Numbered from the stretch's first letter, positions 7,842-18,946 are shown. The stretch is 64,000 bases of DNA from an uncultured Coriobacteriaceae bacterium (GCA_947426865.1 CANEFS010000001.1:1-64000), one strand, 5' to 3'. Numbers and translations are program-made. The notes: a model not told the origin generated them from the letters alone.

Positions 7842-8369
7842 ATGCCATCCGTACAAAACAAGGAGATGCTGCAAGAGATTAACGACTCTTTCAAAGCGGC
7901 CGAGGGTGTTTTCATAATCGACTATCGCAGCCTTACCGTGCGCGAAGCTCAAGACCTGCGTCGCAAGCTTCACGAGGCGGGAGCAACGATGAAGGTTTAC
8001 AAAAACAACCTGGTTAAGCTCGCTTTAGAGGAGAACAAACTTCCCAACTTAGACGACCTGCTCGTGGGAACTTGTGCCTACGTCTTCTACGAGTCTGACC
8101 CTGTCGGTCCCGCTAAAGCCATCAAGCAAACTTCGAAAGATCTTGAGAAGCTCGAGATTAAAGGCGGTATTAGCGATGGAGTTTTGGTCAGTTCTGAAGA
8201 GGTCAACGCTATCGCAGATCTTCCCAGCCGAGAAGAACTTCTCGCAAAAGTGGTCGGTTCCCTGGCACAACCGCTCCGCGGTCTTGTGGGGGTCCTCAAC
8301 GGTCCACAGAGAAACCTTCTCACCGTTCTGTCCTCGATTGGAGAGCAGAAAGAGAAAGAGGCTGCTTAA
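7842..8369 (+). CDS. rplJ: 50S ribosomal protein L10
   Basis: Stalk base protein that anchors L12 dimers to the ribosome. 175 residues, normal length, with the typical start MPSVQNKEMLQEINDSFK and FIIDYRSLTVREAQDLRRKL. The ATG at 7842 follows AGGAGGTG (7828-7835). Expression is probably set by the leader upstream. rplL follows after 145 bp. Confidence 0.96.
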   Translation: MPSVQNKEMLQEINDSFKAAEGVFIIDYRSLTVREAQDLRRKLHEAGATMKVYKNNLVKLALEENKLPNLDDLLVGTCAYVFYESDPVGPAKAIKQTSKDLEKLEIKGGISDGVLVSSEEVNAIADLPSREELLAKVVGSLAQPLRGLVGVLNGPQRNLLTVLSSIGEQKEKEAA

Positions 8370-8450
8370 GCTGGCTGCCTAAAAACGTTGCTTTAGCTGC
8401 GTAAAAGAAGCGGCCAGCAACACGTTCTTAAACGAGAACGAACGCAAAAA

Positions 8451-8502
8451 GCCTCCCAAGAGGCGAAACGAAAAGAACAAAACGAAACGAAACTAAAACC
8501 GA
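8451..8502 (+). other. Hairpin and A-rich spacer before rplL
   Basis: A small hairpin GCCTC-ccaa-GAGGC (8451-8465) is followed by an A/C-rich, U-poor stretch with repeated AAACGAAA words up to the rplL ribosome-binding site. Similar unstructured spacers occur in front of several other genes in the window. Confidence 0.4.
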
Positions 8503-8514
8503 AAGGATTTAAAA

Positions 8515-8904
8515 ATGGCAGTTTCAAAAGAAGATATCATCCAAGCATTAAAAGACATGCCCGCCATCGAGCTTTCTGAGCTCGTTAAAGAGCTCGAGGA
8601 GACCTTTGGGGTGTCTGCCGCCGCTCCCGTTGTTATGGCCGGTGGAGCCGCCGCTGGTGCCGCTGCTGGCGCCGAGGGTGGTGCTGAGGAGAAGGATTCC
8701 TACGACGTCGTTATCGAGTCGGCTGGTTCCGAGAAAATCAAGGTCATCAAGGCTGTCCGTGAGATCACGAGCCTTGGCCTGAAAGAGGCGAAGGACCTCG
8801 TCGAGAGCGCTCCTGGTAACGTTCTTGAGGGTGCTAAGAAAGACGCCGCTGAAGAGGCTAAAGCGAAGCTGGAAGAGGCTGGCGCTACCGTTGCCCTTAA
8901 ATAA
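8515..8904 (+). CDS. rplL: 50S ribosomal protein L7/L12
   Basis: Flexible stalk protein that recruits translation factors. 129 residues: N-terminal dimerisation domain ([20 protein letters not shown]), an Ala/Gly-rich hinge, and the conserved C-terminal domain ([20 protein letters not shown]). The ATG follows GAAAGGA (8500-8506). A strong terminator follows. Confidence 0.97.
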   Translation: MAVSKEDIIQALKDMPAIELSELVKELEETFGVSAAAPVVMAGGAAAGAAAGAEGGAEEKDSYDVVIESAGSEKIKVIKAVREITSLGLKEAKDLVESAPGNVLEGAKKDAAEEAKAKLEEAGATVALK

Positions 8905-8944
8905 GCACTGTCGCTTACCACATTTTCTCCACATTTGGAGTTTG

Positions 8945-8973
8945 AAAACCCCTGCCCTGAGCAGGGGTTTTTT
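8945..8973 (+). terminator. Terminator after rplL
   Basis: AAAACCCCTGC (8945-8955) pairs with GCAGGGGTTTT (8961-8971), five-base loop, then more T residues. It separates rplJL from rpoBC. Confidence 0.85.
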
Positions 8974-9065
8974 CTTGAGCGCGAAAGGGGAGGGGGCATA
9001 GTCCAGAAAAAATTCATAAATATTTCACAACTAGGCGAATAATTCGACAAATTAGGCCTTGTACC

Positions 9066-9094
9066 TTGACCTATGCCTTTTCTTTTTAGACAAT
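9066..9094 (+). promoter_or_regulatory. rpoBC promoter
   Basis: TTGACC (9066-9071), 17-bp spacer, GACAAT (9089-9094). It lies between the rplL terminator and rpoB, giving a leader of about 80 nt. Confidence 0.5.
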
Positions 9095-9180
9095 GTTGGG
9101 TCGCTGCAAAAACTGCAGACGAAATAGAAACGTAGCGAAAACGCAAAAAGATTTGTCGTTTTTGAAGGAGGAAATGCCTG

Positions 9181-12100
9181 GTGGCTACCGTAAAATCTTC
9201 AACCAAATCCCCAACAACAAAAACTGAGCGAGTTGATTTTAGCAAAATCGCCCCTGCTATGGAACTCCCCAATCTGATTCGCGTTCAGAAGGAGTCCTAC
9301 AAGCGCTTCATGGAGGAGGGTCTCAAGCAGATCTTCGAAGATGCTTCTCCTATCGAGAATAACACGGGAACTTTGCAGCTCGTTTTTGGTGAGCACGAAT
9401 TCGACGATCCTCCCCACTCGGTAGAGGAGTGCAAGGCAAAGGACATGACCTTCCAAGCGCCTTTGTTCGTCATGGCTCGCCTCATCGACAAAGAAACGGG
9501 TGAAATTCAAGAGCCCGAGTTCACCTTCATGGGAGACGTTCCTCTCATGACCGACTACGGCACGTTCGTCATCAACGGCACCGAGCGCGTGGTCGTATCG
9601 CAGCTCGTGCGCTCACCTGGGGTGTACTTCTCGAAAGAAGTGGACTCTGGCGTGCCCGTGCAAAAAGTGCAATTCATCCCCACACGCGGCGCTTGGCTTG
9701 AGTTCGAAATCGACAAGCACGGACGCCTCGTGGTCTCCATTGATCGCAAGCGTCGCCAAAACGCCACGCTTCTTTTGCGCGCCTTAAACATCGCCACCAC
9801 CGACGATGAGATTAAGGAGCTGCTGGGCGACTCGGCCGTTATCCAAGATACGCTTGAGGCCGACACCGCCACCACACGCGAAGAAGCTCTCATTGAGCTT
9901 TACAAGCGCCAGCGCCCCGGCGAGCCTCCTACCGTCGACGCCTCGCACTCCCTCATCGAGGGCCTCTTTTTTAATCCGCAGCGCTACGATTTAGCGCGGG
10001 TTGGTCGCTACAAGATCAACAAGAAGCTTGGCCTGGATGTGAAAAAAGGTGTCTACACGCTGACGAAAGAGGACATCGTTTCTGCGCTGAAGTACCTGTT
10101 GGCCCTTCGCGACGGCGACCCCAATTGCTTCGTCGACGACATCGACCACTTTGGAAATCGCCGCGTGCGCACCGTCGGTGAGCTCGTGCAAAATCAGTTC
10201 CGCATTGGTATGAGCCGCATGGAGCGCATGGTCCGCGACCGCATGGCCTCCAACGAGCCGGAAGACCTCACCCCGCAAAAACTCATCAACATCCGCCCGA
10301 TTGTAGCCGCCATCAAGGAGTTCTTTGGCTCCTCGCAACTCTCGCAGTTCATGGACCAGGCAAACCCGCTTTCCGGCCTCACCCACAAGCGCCGTCTTTC
10401 TGCTTTGGGACCCGGAGGTTTAGCCGGCCATAAGTCAGGCTCTTCTCGGCGTACGAACGTACCGACTGCCGTGCGCGACGTTCACAACTCACACTATGCA
10501 AGAATGTGCCCGCTTGAGACTCCGGAAGGCCCCAACATCGGCCTCATCGGAACGCTCGCGCTTTTTGCAAATGTCAACGAGTACGGCTTCATCCAGACCC
10601 CTTATCGCAAAGTCGAGAAGGGCGTCGCCACAGACCTTATTGAGTGGATGACGGCAGACGAGGAAGAAAAACACGTTATCGCACCTGCCGATACGCTGAT
10701 TGATCCTAAAACCGGACACCTCCTGGAGGTCTCGCCCGAGACCGGAAAGCTGCGCCGTGCTGAGCGCGTCGTGGCCCGTACCCGCGACTTCGACGGCTCC
10801 TTTGGTGCGCCTGCAGAGTGTTCCGTTAAAGAGATTGACTACATGGATGTCTCGCCCCGCCAGCTTTTAAGTGTGGCCGCGACCCTCATCCCGTTCTTGG
10901 AGCACGATGACGCGAAGCGTACGCTCATGGGCGCCAACATGCAGCGCCAGGCCGTGCCGCTTCTGCGCCCCACCGCTCCTTACGTGGGAACCGGTATGGA
11001 GCGTCGCGCCGCTCTGGACTCCGGCGAGGTCATCACCGCTGAGTATGCAGGAACGGTCAAAGAGGTGGACGCAAACCACATCACCCTCTCCACCAAGAGT
11101 GAAGGCGAGATAACCTACAACTTGCCTAAGTATCAGCGCTCCAATCAGTCGACCTGCATCAACCATCGCCCCATCGTCCACGCCGGACAGAAAGTGAAGA
11201 AGGGCGAGGCGCTTGCCGATTCAACCTCCGTTGACCACACCGAGCTTGCCCTTGGTGCCAACCTGACCGTGGCCTACATGCCTTGGGAAGGCTTCAACTA
11301 CGAAGACGGTATCGTCGTCTCAGAGCGCGTGGTCCAACAAGACCTTCTCACCTCGATTTCCATTTCGCGCCACGAGATTGACGCGCGCGACACGAAGCTT
11401 GACAAAGAAGAGATTACCCGCGAGATTCCCAACCTCTCTGAAGAGGCTCTGGCAGATTTGGACGACAACGGCATTATCCGTATCGGCGCAGAGGTAGGCC
11501 CGGGAGACATTCTCGTCGGAAAAGTGACGCCTAAGACAGAAGTGGCAGAGACGGCAGAAGGACGTCTGCTTCGCGCCATCTTTGGTACGAAGGCAAATGA
11601 CGTTCGCGATACCTCCTTGCGCATGCCGCACGGTGCCTACGGTCGCGTCGTGGACGTTGAATACTTCAGCCGCGAGGAAGGCGACGATTTACAACCCGGC
11701 GTCAACGAGATGGTCCGCGTTTTCGTCGCTCAGCGCAGAAAGATTGCAGAAGGTGACAAAATCGCTGGTCGCCACGGTAACAAGGGTGTTGTCTGCCGCA
11801 TTTTGCCGGTGGAGGATATGCCTTACATGGCCGACGGTACCCCCGTCGATGTTCTTCTCGATCCCTTGGGCGTGCCCTCCCGTATGAATATGGGACAGCT
11901 TCTTGAGTGCCACTTGGGATGGTGTGCAAGCAACGGTTGGGATACGGAAAGCGCTCACTCCAAGCAATACGTTCCCGGCCCGATGCCCGTCTCGACACCC
12001 GTTTTTGACGGCGCCACCGGCAGCGAAGTGGCCGAGTGCCTGCGCCGCACGAACACGAATCTTTTGAACAAAGCGAAGGAAGAGTACGGCTCGAAGATGA

Positions 12101-12876
12101 ACGAGGTGTTCGTCCCGCAGCTGAACGATCTGGGCAAGATGACGCTTTACGATGGGCGCACCGGCGAGCCTTTCCGCGACCCCATCACCGTGGGAACCTC
12201 CTACATCTTGAAGCTTGGCCACATGGTCGACGACAAGATTCACGCCCGCTCCACGGGCCCTTACTCGCTTATCACTCAGCAGCCGTTGGGAGGTAAGGCG
12301 CAGTTTGGTGGTCAGCGTTTTGGAGAGATGGAAGTTTGGGCCCTCTATGCATACGGCGCGGCCAACGTGTTGCAAGAAATCCTCACGATTAAGTCGGACG
12401 ATACCGACGGGCGCGTGAAGACCTACGAGGCCATCGTCAAGGGCGAAAACGTGCCGACTCCTGGCATCCCCGAGGCCTTCAAGGTTCTTGTGAACGAGAT
12501 TCGTTCGCTCGCGCTTGCCATCGAGCCCATCTCCTACAAGAAGAAGACGGAAGTTGACCTTGAGCTTCTGGCCGACGGCTCGCTTGAGATGACTGAGTCA
12601 GAGGGGCTCTCCGTTGAGAACCTGGCCGACGGCTCCGTTGACGAGCTAGCAGATGTCGAGTCCATTCTGGACGCTCCTTCAGCCGAGAAACCCGAGGCAG
12701 AAGTTGCAGGCGTTGACGCGGAGGCCGACGGCGCTGCCGCTGGCGAGGGCGCTGAGGCCGCTGACGCTGACGCAGAGGCCACTCCCGTTGCCGAAGCAAC
12801 GATTGAAACGGAAGATCTTCTCGATATCCCCGAGTTGGAAAACGAGGAGAAAGAGCTGGAAGAGAAGCAGCAGTAA
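9181..12876 (+). CDS. rpoB: DNA-directed RNA polymerase beta subunit
   Basis: Catalytic core subunit of RNA polymerase, 1231 residues. The rifampicin region is intact ([20 protein letters not shown], then [11 protein letters not shown]), as are the later conserved blocks [13 protein letters not shown] and [20 protein letters not shown]. After the usual end ([13 protein letters not shown]) there is an extra tail of nearly 100 residues very rich in Glu, Asp and Ala. The GTG at 9181 is set by AAGGAGGAA (9164-9172); no ATG gives the conserved N-terminus. rpoC follows after 160 bp. Confidence 0.97.
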   Translation: MATVKSSTKSPTTKTERVDFSKIAPAMELPNLIRVQKESYKRFMEEGLKQIFEDASPIENNTGTLQLVFGEHEFDDPPHSVEECKAKDMTFQAPLFVMARLIDKETGEIQEPEFTFMGDVPLMTDYGTFVINGTERVVVSQLVRSPGVYFSKEVDSGVPVQKVQFIPTRGAWLEFEIDKHGRLVVSIDRKRRQNATLLLRALNIATTDDEIKELLGDSAVIQDTLEADTATTREEALIELYKRQRPGEPPTVDASHSLIEGLFFNPQRYDLARVGRYKINKKLGLDVKKGVYTLTKEDIVSALKYLLALRDGDPNCFVDDIDHFGNRRVRTVGELVQNQFRIGMSRMERMVRDRMASNEPEDLTPQKLINIRPIVAAIKEFFGSSQLSQFMDQANPLSGLTHKRRLSALGPGGLAGHKSGSSRRTNVPTAVRDVHNSHYARMCPLETPEGPNIGLIGTLALFANVNEYGFIQTPYRKVEKGVATDLIEWMTADEEEKHVIAPADTLIDPKTGHLLEVSPETGKLRRAERVVARTRDFDGSFGAPAECSVKEIDYMDVSPRQLLSVAATLIPFLEHDDAKRTLMGANMQRQAVPLLRPTAPYVGTGMERRAALDSGEVITAEYAGTVKEVDANHITLSTKSEGEITYNLPKYQRSNQSTCINHRPIVHAGQKVKKGEALADSTSVDHTELALGANLTVAYMPWEGFNYEDGIVVSERVVQQDLLTSISISRHEIDARDTKLDKEEITREIPNLSEEALADLDDNGIIRIGAEVGPGDILVGKVTPKTEVAETAEGRLLRAIFGTKANDVRDTSLRMPHGAYGRVVDVEYFSREEGDDLQPGVNEMVRVFVAQRRKIAEGDKIAGRHGNKGVVCRILPVEDMPYMADGTPVDVLLDPLGVPSRMNMGQLLECHLGWCASNGWDTESAHSKQYVPGPMPVSTPVFDGATGSEVAECLRRTNTNLLNKAKEEYGSKMNEVFVPQLNDLGKMTLYDGRTGEPFRDPITVGTSYILKLGHMVDDKIHARSTGPYSLITQQPLGGKAQFGGQRFGEMEVWALYAYGAANVLQEILTIKSDDTDGRVKTYEAIVKGENVPTPGIPEAFKVLVNEIRSLALAIEPISYKKKTEVDLELLADGSLEMTESEGLSVENLADGSVDELADVESILDAPSAEKPEAEVAGVDAEADGAAAGEGAEAADADAEATPVAEATIETEDLLDIPELENEEKELEEKQQ

Positions 12877-12928
12877 CACTGATATATAAGTAAAGAAGCA
12901 ATAAGCACAAAACGCTCAAACGAACAAA

Positions 12929-13020
12929 GCTGCAAACAGCAGCTAAATCGCAAAGAGCAACAAGGCCGCAAACAGTAGCTAAACCACAAAGAGCAACAAA
13001 GCCGCAAACAGCAGCTAAAC
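12929..13020 (+). repeat. 36-nt tandem repeat between rpoB and rpoC
   Basis: Two full units (12929-12964 and 12965-13000) and one 20-nt partial unit (13001-13020), differing at only a few bases. Each begins with a small stem such as GCTG-CAAA-CAGC and continues with an A/C-rich stretch. It lies in the rpoB-rpoC intercistronic gap just upstream of the rpoC ribosome-binding site. Confidence 0.8.
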
Positions 13021-13036
13021 AATAGAGAGGAAAAAC

Positions 13037-16000
13037 GTGGCAGATTTCAATTCCACCGATTTCGATGCAATTAAGGTTTCCCTGGCAAGCGCCGACCAGA
13101 TTCGCTCATGGTCGCACGGCGAGGTGAAAAAGCCTGAGACCATCAATTACCGCACGCTAAAGCCGGAGAAGGACGGTCTTTTCTGCGAGAAGATTTTTGG
13201 TCCTACGAAGGATTGGGAGTGCGCTTGTACGCCGCCAAAATACAAGGGTATTCGCTTCAAGGGTATCGTCTGCGAGCGCTGCGGCGTCGAAGTCACTACC
13301 TCCAAGGTGCGTCGCGAGCGCATGGGCCACATCGAGTTGGCCGCGCCCGTCTCGCACATTTGGTACTTCAAGAGCCCCAACACCTTCCCGCTCTCGCGTC
13401 TTCTCGATATTAAGTCGAAAGATCTCGAGAAGGTCCTCTACTTCGCTTCCTACATCGTCACCGAGGTCGACGAAGAGGCGCGCGACGCTGACGCCGTTGA
13501 TTTGCAAGAAGAGCTCGCCGCAGACTTAGAAGAGCTTGACGCCGAGTGCGAAGAGCAGATTAGTCGCCTGCGCGAAGAGGCAGAAGCCGCAGAGGAGTTC
13601 GGCGACATTGAGCCGATGACGCCAGAGCAGCTTGAGTCTGAGATTCAAGACCTCCGCGAGGAGTACAAAGAAGAGAAGGAGCTTCGCCGCGAGGCTCACG
13701 ACAAGTTCATGAACCTGAAGGAGCGTGAGCTTATCGCCGACGAATCGCTTTTCCGTGAGATGAAGCGCTACTACTCGATGTATTTCAAGGGTGGCATGGG
13801 CGCTGAAGCCGTGCGCGATCTTCTCAAAAACGTTGACTTGGAAGCCGAATCGAAGAACCTCAGAAAGATTATCTCTTCCGACAAGTCACAGAAGCAAAAG
13901 CGCGAGAAGGCCGTGAAGCGCCTTGAAATTGTCGACGCATTTTTGGAGGGCGGAAACGATCCGGTCAACATGATTTTGGACGTCATCCCCGTCTTGCCTC
14001 CGGAGCTGCGCTCGATGGTGCAGCTGGACGGCGGTCGCTTTGCAAGCTCTGACCTGAACGACCTCTATCGCCGCGTCATCAACCGCAACAACCGCTTGAA
14101 GCGCCTGCTTGATCTTGACTCGCCCGACATCATCGTGAACAACGAGAAGCGCATGCTGCAAGAGGCCGTCGATGCCCTCTTTGATAACGGTCGTCGCGGA
14201 CGTCCCGTCACGGGCCGCGGTGGTCGCCAGCTCAAATCCTTGGCCGAGTCTCTCAAGGGTAAGCAGGGCCGCTTCCGCCAAAACCTTCTGGGTAAACGTG
14301 TTGATTACTCCGGCCGCTCCGTTATCGTTGTCGATCCTAACTTGAAGCTGCACCAGTGCGGACTGCCTAAGACGATGGCGCTTGAGCTCTTCAAGCCCTT
14401 CGTGATGCGCCGCTTGGTCGAGCTTGGCAAAGTCGAGAATATCAAGGGCGCCAAGCGTGCCATCGACCGCGCCAACGCGCTTGTCTGGGATATCTTGGAC
14501 GAGGTCATCAAAGACCGCCTCGTTCTTTTGAACCGCGCACCAACGCTGCACCGCCTCTCCATCCAGGCGTTCGAACCCGTGCTCGTTGAGGGTAAAGCAA
14601 TCCATCTGCATCCGCTCGTTTGTAAGCCGTTTAACGCGGACTTCGACGGCGACCAGATGTCGGTACACCTGCCGCTTTCCACGCAAGCCCAAACAGAGGC
14701 GCGTGTGCTCATGCTCTCCTCGAACAACCTCCGCTCACCTGCCTCCGGTAAGGTTTTGACCGTGCCTTCGCAAGACATGGTCTTTGGTGTCTACTACCTG
14801 ACCTCAGAGCTGGAAGGCGCCAAGGGGGAAGGTCGCATCTTTAATAGCTTCGACGATGCGCTTTCCGCCTACGATGCGCACTCCGGCGACCTTGATCTGC
14901 AAGCGAAGGTCCTCATCCGTTTGGGCGAGGAGACTGCCAACGTCGAAGAGGACGGCAAGAAGATTTTCCGTGTCGTGCAAGAGCCGGCCAAGATTGAGGA
15001 CTACGACGTCACGAAGAAGCCGATTCGTTTCGAGACAACCGTCGGACGCATCATCTTCAATCGTCAATGCCTGCCTGCCGACTACCCCTTTATCAACTAC
15101 AAGATAGTGTCCTCAGACATGAGCCGCCTCATCAACGACTGCACAAACCGCTACAAACTCGCAGATGTTGAGCCTATTTTGGACGCTATTAAATACTCCG
15201 GCTTCCACTATGCGACGCGCGCAGGACTGACCATCTCTCTTTGGGATGCCGCCATTCCAGAGGAGAAAGAGAAGCTCATCGCCGACACGCAGATTAACGT
15301 TGACACCATCAACGAGAACTACCAGATGGGATTCCTGTCAGAGAACGAGCGCCATGCCGAGGTCGTTGAGGCCTGGACGAGCTGCACCGACGAGCTTGCC
15401 CGCATCATGCTTGAGGGTTTCTCGGAAGAAAACCCAATCTACATGTTGGCCGATTCCGGCGCCCGTGGTTCGAAGACGCAGCTTCGCCAGTTGGCCGGTA
15501 TGCGTGGCCTCATGGCCGACATGTCCGGTGACACGATCGACCTGCCTATCAAGGCAAACTTTAGGGAAGGTCTGCGCCCGCTGGAATACTTTATTTCCAC
15601 TTACGGCGCACGCAAGGGTCTCGTCGATACCGCTTCGCACACCTCTGACTCGGGATATTTGACGCGCCGCCTCGTCGACGTTGCCCAAGACGTCATCGTG
15701 CGCGAGGAGGACTGCGGCACTCACGAAGGCGTGACCTACGACCTCGTGCTTCCGGGCACGAGCGACTTGAACCTCGACCTCATTGGCCGTTGCGCGCTTG
15801 ATGACGTGAAGGTTCCCAAGGACGCCAAAGGTTCCGAGAAACCCGGCACCGTGCTGCTGAAAAAAGACGAATACATCAAAGACGCCGACGACCTGCAGCG
15901 CCTGGTTGACGCCGGCCTGAAGCGCGTCGAGCTCCGCGCTCTTCTCACCTGCCGCTCTAAGTACGGCGTGTGCCAGAAGTGCTACGGCTGGGATCTTTCG

Positions 16001-17497
16001 ACGAAGCGCCCGGTCAACATTGGCTCGACCGTCGGCATCATCGCTGCTCAGTCGATTGGTGAGCCGGGAACGCAACTGACGATGCGTACGATTCACTCCG
16101 GCGGTGTTGCAGGTGCTGACGATATTACGCAGGGTCTTCCTACCGTTGGACGTATGTTCGACGTCGTCGGCAACGTGAACGAGAAGATTCTGGGACGCGA
16201 GGCCGACCTTGCCTCTGCCTCCGGTATCTTGCATATCGTTCCCGCGCAAAACAACTACGAGCTTTCCATCGTTGACACCAAGAACAAGAAGAAGGTTCTG
16301 GCTACCAAGACCGTTCCTGCCTCTGTGCGCTTCATGCCGGGCATCGAGGACGGCTGCGAGGTCCGCGCCGGCGACCAAATTACCCGCGGCTTCGTGAACT
16401 TCAGAAACCTTCGTCGCTTGACCGACATCGAGTCGACGATGCACACGTTCGTCAAATCCGTCAAGGACGTCTATACCTCGCAGGGCGTCGACCTCAACGA
16501 CAAGCACATCGAGGTCATCGCGCGCCAGATGCTTCGCCGCGTCCAAATCACGAACCCCGGCGACTCGAAGTATCTTCTCGGGCAGTATGTGGACCGCTAC
16601 GAGTTCGCTGACGAAGTCGAGAAAATCACGCTGGCTGGCGGCATTCCGCCCGAGGCTGAGCCTACGATTCTGGGAACGCTTAAGGTTGCAAGCTCCATCG
16701 ATTCGTGGCTCTCGTCAGCTTCGTTCATCCGTACTGCCGGCGTCCTCACGGAAGCCGCCATTAAGGGTGAGGTGGACAACCTCATGGATCTGAAGTCCAA
16801 CGTCATTGCGGGAAAGAAGATTCCTGCAGGCACCGGTCTTAAAGCCTACGAGGAAGTGGGCCTTACCTACCACGGCGAGCCCATCACCGGTGCTACCTCA
16901 TCTGCGGCCAAGACGATTCCCGATTGGGCCCCCGACGACATCAAGGCGCTTGAAGAGCGGCTGCCCAAAGACCTGCACTGGTCGGAGGAGGAGATGCCGG
17001 GATACTTCTCGCGCAACGGCCGCACGCTTTCCACCGAGGATGCTAAGCTCTACCTCTTTGACGATTTGGGCGTCTCCCAACGCTGGACGAACAAGTTCTC
17101 CGAGGAGGGCATCGAGAGCGTGGGCGACCTCATTGGCAACACTGAGGAGGACCTCTTAAAGATTGACGGCATTGGCGCCAAAGCGATCGAAGAGCTCCGC
17201 GAAGGCCTTGCCGCGCGCGACTTGCTCTTCATTCTGGAGCCCCCGGAGGACGACGACGTTGCCGACGAAGACGATCTCTCAGAGCTTTTGAACATGGTCT
17301 TCTCGCCCGACGCTGAAGACATCATGCTGGGAGCCGCTGCACCTTCTGCCTCTGTGCCTTCAAGCGAGGAGCTTTTGGGCAACCCGGTTTCAAAGGGGAA
17401 CAACGACGAGGAAGTTATCAACGAAGACATAACTTCGCTTGACGATTTGCTCTCACAGGTTTCTCGCCGAGAGGAACTTCTTGAGGATGGAGAATAA
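13037..17497 (+). CDS. rpoC: RNA polymerase beta-prime subunit with alpha-CTD-like C-terminal domain
   Basis: Catalytic subunit of RNA polymerase, 1486 residues. Visible parts: N-terminal zinc ribbon (CAC...CERCG), a Glu-rich coiled-coil insertion (about residues 150-235) of the kind Actinobacteria carry, and the active-site loop NADFDGDQM with Asp535, Asp537 and Asp539. Trigger/bridge regions follow normally. Beyond the usual end, residues 1341-1396 (DNA 17057-17224) align without gaps to the C-terminal domain of the alpha subunit, including counterparts of E. coli Arg265 (Arg1349) and Asn268 (Asn1352), and the helix-hairpin-helix [10 protein letters not shown]. An acidic tail of about 90 residues ends the protein. 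GTG start set by AGAGAGG (13023-13029). Confidence 0.96.
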   Translation: MADFNSTDFDAIKVSLASADQIRSWSHGEVKKPETINYRTLKPEKDGLFCEKIFGPTKDWECACTPPKYKGIRFKGIVCERCGVEVTTSKVRRERMGHIELAAPVSHIWYFKSPNTFPLSRLLDIKSKDLEKVLYFASYIVTEVDEEARDADAVDLQEELAADLEELDAECEEQISRLREEAEAAEEFGDIEPMTPEQLESEIQDLREEYKEEKELRREAHDKFMNLKERELIADESLFREMKRYYSMYFKGGMGAEAVRDLLKNVDLEAESKNLRKIISSDKSQKQKREKAVKRLEIVDAFLEGGNDPVNMILDVIPVLPPELRSMVQLDGGRFASSDLNDLYRRVINRNNRLKRLLDLDSPDIIVNNEKRMLQEAVDALFDNGRRGRPVTGRGGRQLKSLAESLKGKQGRFRQNLLGKRVDYSGRSVIVVDPNLKLHQCGLPKTMALELFKPFVMRRLVELGKVENIKGAKRAIDRANALVWDILDEVIKDRLVLLNRAPTLHRLSIQAFEPVLVEGKAIHLHPLVCKPFNADFDGDQMSVHLPLSTQAQTEARVLMLSSNNLRSPASGKVLTVPSQDMVFGVYYLTSELEGAKGEGRIFNSFDDALSAYDAHSGDLDLQAKVLIRLGEETANVEEDGKKIFRVVQEPAKIEDYDVTKKPIRFETTVGRIIFNRQCLPADYPFINYKIVSSDMSRLINDCTNRYKLADVEPILDAIKYSGFHYATRAGLTISLWDAAIPEEKEKLIADTQINVDTINENYQMGFLSENERHAEVVEAWTSCTDELARIMLEGFSEENPIYMLADSGARGSKTQLRQLAGMRGLMADMSGDTIDLPIKANFREGLRPLEYFISTYGARKGLVDTASHTSDSGYLTRRLVDVAQDVIVREEDCGTHEGVTYDLVLPGTSDLNLDLIGRCALDDVKVPKDAKGSEKPGTVLLKKDEYIKDADDLQRLVDAGLKRVELRALLTCRSKYGVCQKCYGWDLSTKRPVNIGSTVGIIAAQSIGEPGTQLTMRTIHSGGVAGADDITQGLPTVGRMFDVVGNVNEKILGREADLASASGILHIVPAQNNYELSIVDTKNKKKVLATKTVPASVRFMPGIEDGCEVRAGDQITRGFVNFRNLRRLTDIESTMHTFVKSVKDVYTSQGVDLNDKHIEVIARQMLRRVQITNPGDSKYLLGQYVDRYEFADEVEKITLAGGIPPEAEPTILGTLKVASSIDSWLSSASFIRTAGVLTEAAIKGEVDNLMDLKSNVIAGKKIPAGTGLKAYEEVGLTYHGEPITGATSSAAKTIPDWAPDDIKALEERLPKDLHWSEEEMPGYFSRNGRTLSTEDAKLYLFDDLGVSQRWTNKFSEEGIESVGDLIGNTEEDLLKIDGIGAKAIEELREGLAARDLLFILEPPEDDDVADEDDLSELLNMVFSPDAEDIMLGAAAPSASVPSSEELLGNPVSKGNNDEEVINEDITSLDDLLSQVSRREELLEDGE

Positions 17498-17615
17498 ACC
17501 TTTAAAAGGAATTCCCGACGGCCCTACGCCGGCATCTGCGCTCTTAAGGAGCAATAACGCACGTGGGCGCCGTCGATTTCTTTAAACCGCGCAAAGATCA
17601 TCACCGATGTTTACA

Positions 17616-17647
17616 AAAAGCACCTCGTGGCTTTCCAAGGTGCTTTT
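17616..17647 (+). terminator. Terminator after rpoC
   Basis: AAAAGCACCT (17616-17625) pairs with AGGTGCTTTT (17638-17647) across a 12-nt loop. The trailing T-run is short, so termination may be incomplete. Confidence 0.6.
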
Positions 17648-17658
17648 GCGCGTTTTAA

Positions 17659-17766
17659 GCTTCTGGGCTTGCCTCTTGCGAAACGATCCGTGCACTCGCG
17701 CCCTACGTCGACCTTTTCCTTTTTGACATCAAGCACATGGATACGCCCGGCACCGTGGACAATTGA
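17659..17766 (+). pseudogene. Remnant of a glycyl-radical enzyme activase (PflA family)
   Basis: Translating from 17659 gives about 35 residues up to a TGA at 17764, including LAPYVDLFLFDIKHMDTP. This is a diagnostic stretch of radical-SAM activating enzymes of the pyruvate formate-lyase activase family. A stop lies right before the fragment and no start, CxxxCxxC cluster motif or remaining protein is found in any frame nearby, so it is a decayed scrap. It sits between the rpoC terminator and the rpsL promoter, and the promoter -35 overlaps its last codons. Confidence 0.7.
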
Positions 17767-17791
17767 CAGGCAGCTAGATTGCGTTTAATGT
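17763..17791 (+). promoter_or_regulatory. Promoter for rpsL-rpsG-fusA-rpsJ
   Basis: TTGACA (17763-17768) is a perfect -35. The -10 is either TTTAAT (17784-17789, 15-bp spacing) or TAATGT (17786-17791, 17-bp spacing). It points to the str operon and leaves a leader of about 220 nt. Confidence 0.5.
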
Positions 17792-17813
17792 CTTTTCTCA
17801 CGCTGCGTACGTC

Positions 17814-17858
17814 CTATCTGCACATTATGGGGAAAACCCCAGGCAGATAGAGGGTTTT
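17814..17858 (+). promoter_or_regulatory. Possible rpsL leader switch
   Basis: CTATCTGC (17814-17821) can pair with GCAGATAG (17843-17850), enclosing the palindrome GGGGAAAACCCC (17829-17840). Alternatively AAAACCC (17833-17839) can pair with GGGTTTT (17852-17858). The two folds compete, as in leader regulation, although no clear terminator T-run follows. Confidence 0.35.
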
Positions 17859-18017
17859 CTCGGAAGGAAACGGAAGAGAAAATACGCCAAAAAAGAGCAG
17901 AGGGGCAAGCGAAAAACGCTGCAGATAGAAATTGCATTAAATAATAGTGCAATACATGCAGCAAAACAGCGCAGACAAAAGAGAAATGTAAGGTAAAACC
18001 AGAAAAAGGAGAACAGG

Positions 18018-18386
18018 TTGCCTACTATTAACCAGCTCGTCCGTGAGGGCAGAAAAACCATCAAATCGAAGTCTAAAAACCCAGCTCTGAAGGGTAATCC
18101 GCAAAAGCGCGGCGTTTGCACTCGTGTGTATACGACTACCCCTAAGAAACCAAACTCGGCTATGCGTAAAGTTGCGCGTGTGCGTTTGGTTAACGGTATC
18201 GAGGTAACTGCCTACATTCCTGGCGAAGGGCACAACCTTCAGGAGCACTCCATCGTGCTGATTCGTGGCGGTCGTGTTCGCGACCTTCCTGGTGTCCGTT
18301 ACAAAATCATTCGCGGAGCTTACGACTGCGCCGCTGTCGAGGATAGAAAGCGCTCTCGCTCCCGCTACGGAACGAAGAAGTCGTAG
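18018..18386 (+). CDS. rpsL: 30S ribosomal protein S12
   Basis: Decoding-centre protein of the small subunit, 122 residues, standard length. Conserved blocks: [30 protein letters not shown] (site of streptomycin-resistance changes) and [12 protein letters not shown]. The start is a TTG at 18018, decided by AAAGGAG (18005-18011) and by the invariant N-terminus. First gene of the str operon. Confidence 0.96.
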   Translation: MPTINQLVREGRKTIKSKSKNPALKGNPQKRGVCTRVYTTTPKKPNSAMRKVARVRLVNGIEVTAYIPGEGHNLQEHSIVLIRGGRVRDLPGVRYKIIRGAYDCAAVEDRKRSRSRYGTKKS

Positions 18387-18461
18387 ACGCCTCCAGGCGA
18401 CGAGAAGCGATGAATTAAAACAACCAATTTCAAGAATCCAAAAGAGTAAAGAGGAGAAACA

Positions 18462-18929
18462 ATGCGCAGAGCTGCTGCTCAAAGAAGAGAAATCACCCCT
18501 GATGTGAAATACAACAACCGCCTTGTCACGCAACTCATCAACAAGGTGTTGCTTGACGGTAAAAAGTCTCTGGCCGAGAGAATCGTCTACGGAGCCTTCG
18601 ACGAGGTTGCCCAGAAGTCTGGCCAAGATCCTCTCGAGGTCTTTAAGAAGGCTATGGACAACGTGCGTCCCACGCTCGAGGTTAAGCCCAAGCGTGTTGG
18701 TGGTGCAACCTATCAGGTTCCTATGGAGGTTAACTCTCGCCGCGCAACCACGCTTGCCATTCGCTGGATTGTGGGTTTCTCGCGCGCTCGTAAAGAAAAG
18801 ACGATGACCGAGCGCCTGGCAAACGAGATTTTGGATGCCTCGAACGGCGTTGGCGCTTCCGTTAAGAAACGTGAGGACGTCTTCAGAATGGCCGAGGCCA
18901 ACCGCGCCTTCGCGCATTATCGCTGGTAA
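18462..18929 (+). CDS. rpsG: 30S ribosomal protein S7
   Basis: Small-subunit head assembly protein and known translational repressor of the str operon, 155 residues. Typical sequence: [31 protein letters not shown]-type block here [14 protein letters not shown], and an AFAHYRW end. ATG after AGAGGAG (18450-18456). fusA follows after a 128-bp A/C-rich gap. Confidence 0.96.
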   Translation: MRRAAAQRREITPDVKYNNRLVTQLINKVLLDGKKSLAERIVYGAFDEVAQKSGQDPLEVFKKAMDNVRPTLEVKPKRVGGATYQVPMEVNSRRATTLAIRWIVGFSRARKEKTMTERLANEILDASNGVGASVKKREDVFRMAEANRAFAHYRW

Positions 18930-18946
18930 AACATGGCGTTTTAACC

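Noticed and set aside
12929-13020. 36-nt repeats as a CRISPR array
   Set aside because: The units touch each other with no unique spacers between them, and there are no cas genes; it is a tandem repeat.
15338-16546. Minus-strand open frame of 402 codons inside rpoC
   Set aside because: Antisense shadow of a highly conserved gene with no similarity to known proteins.
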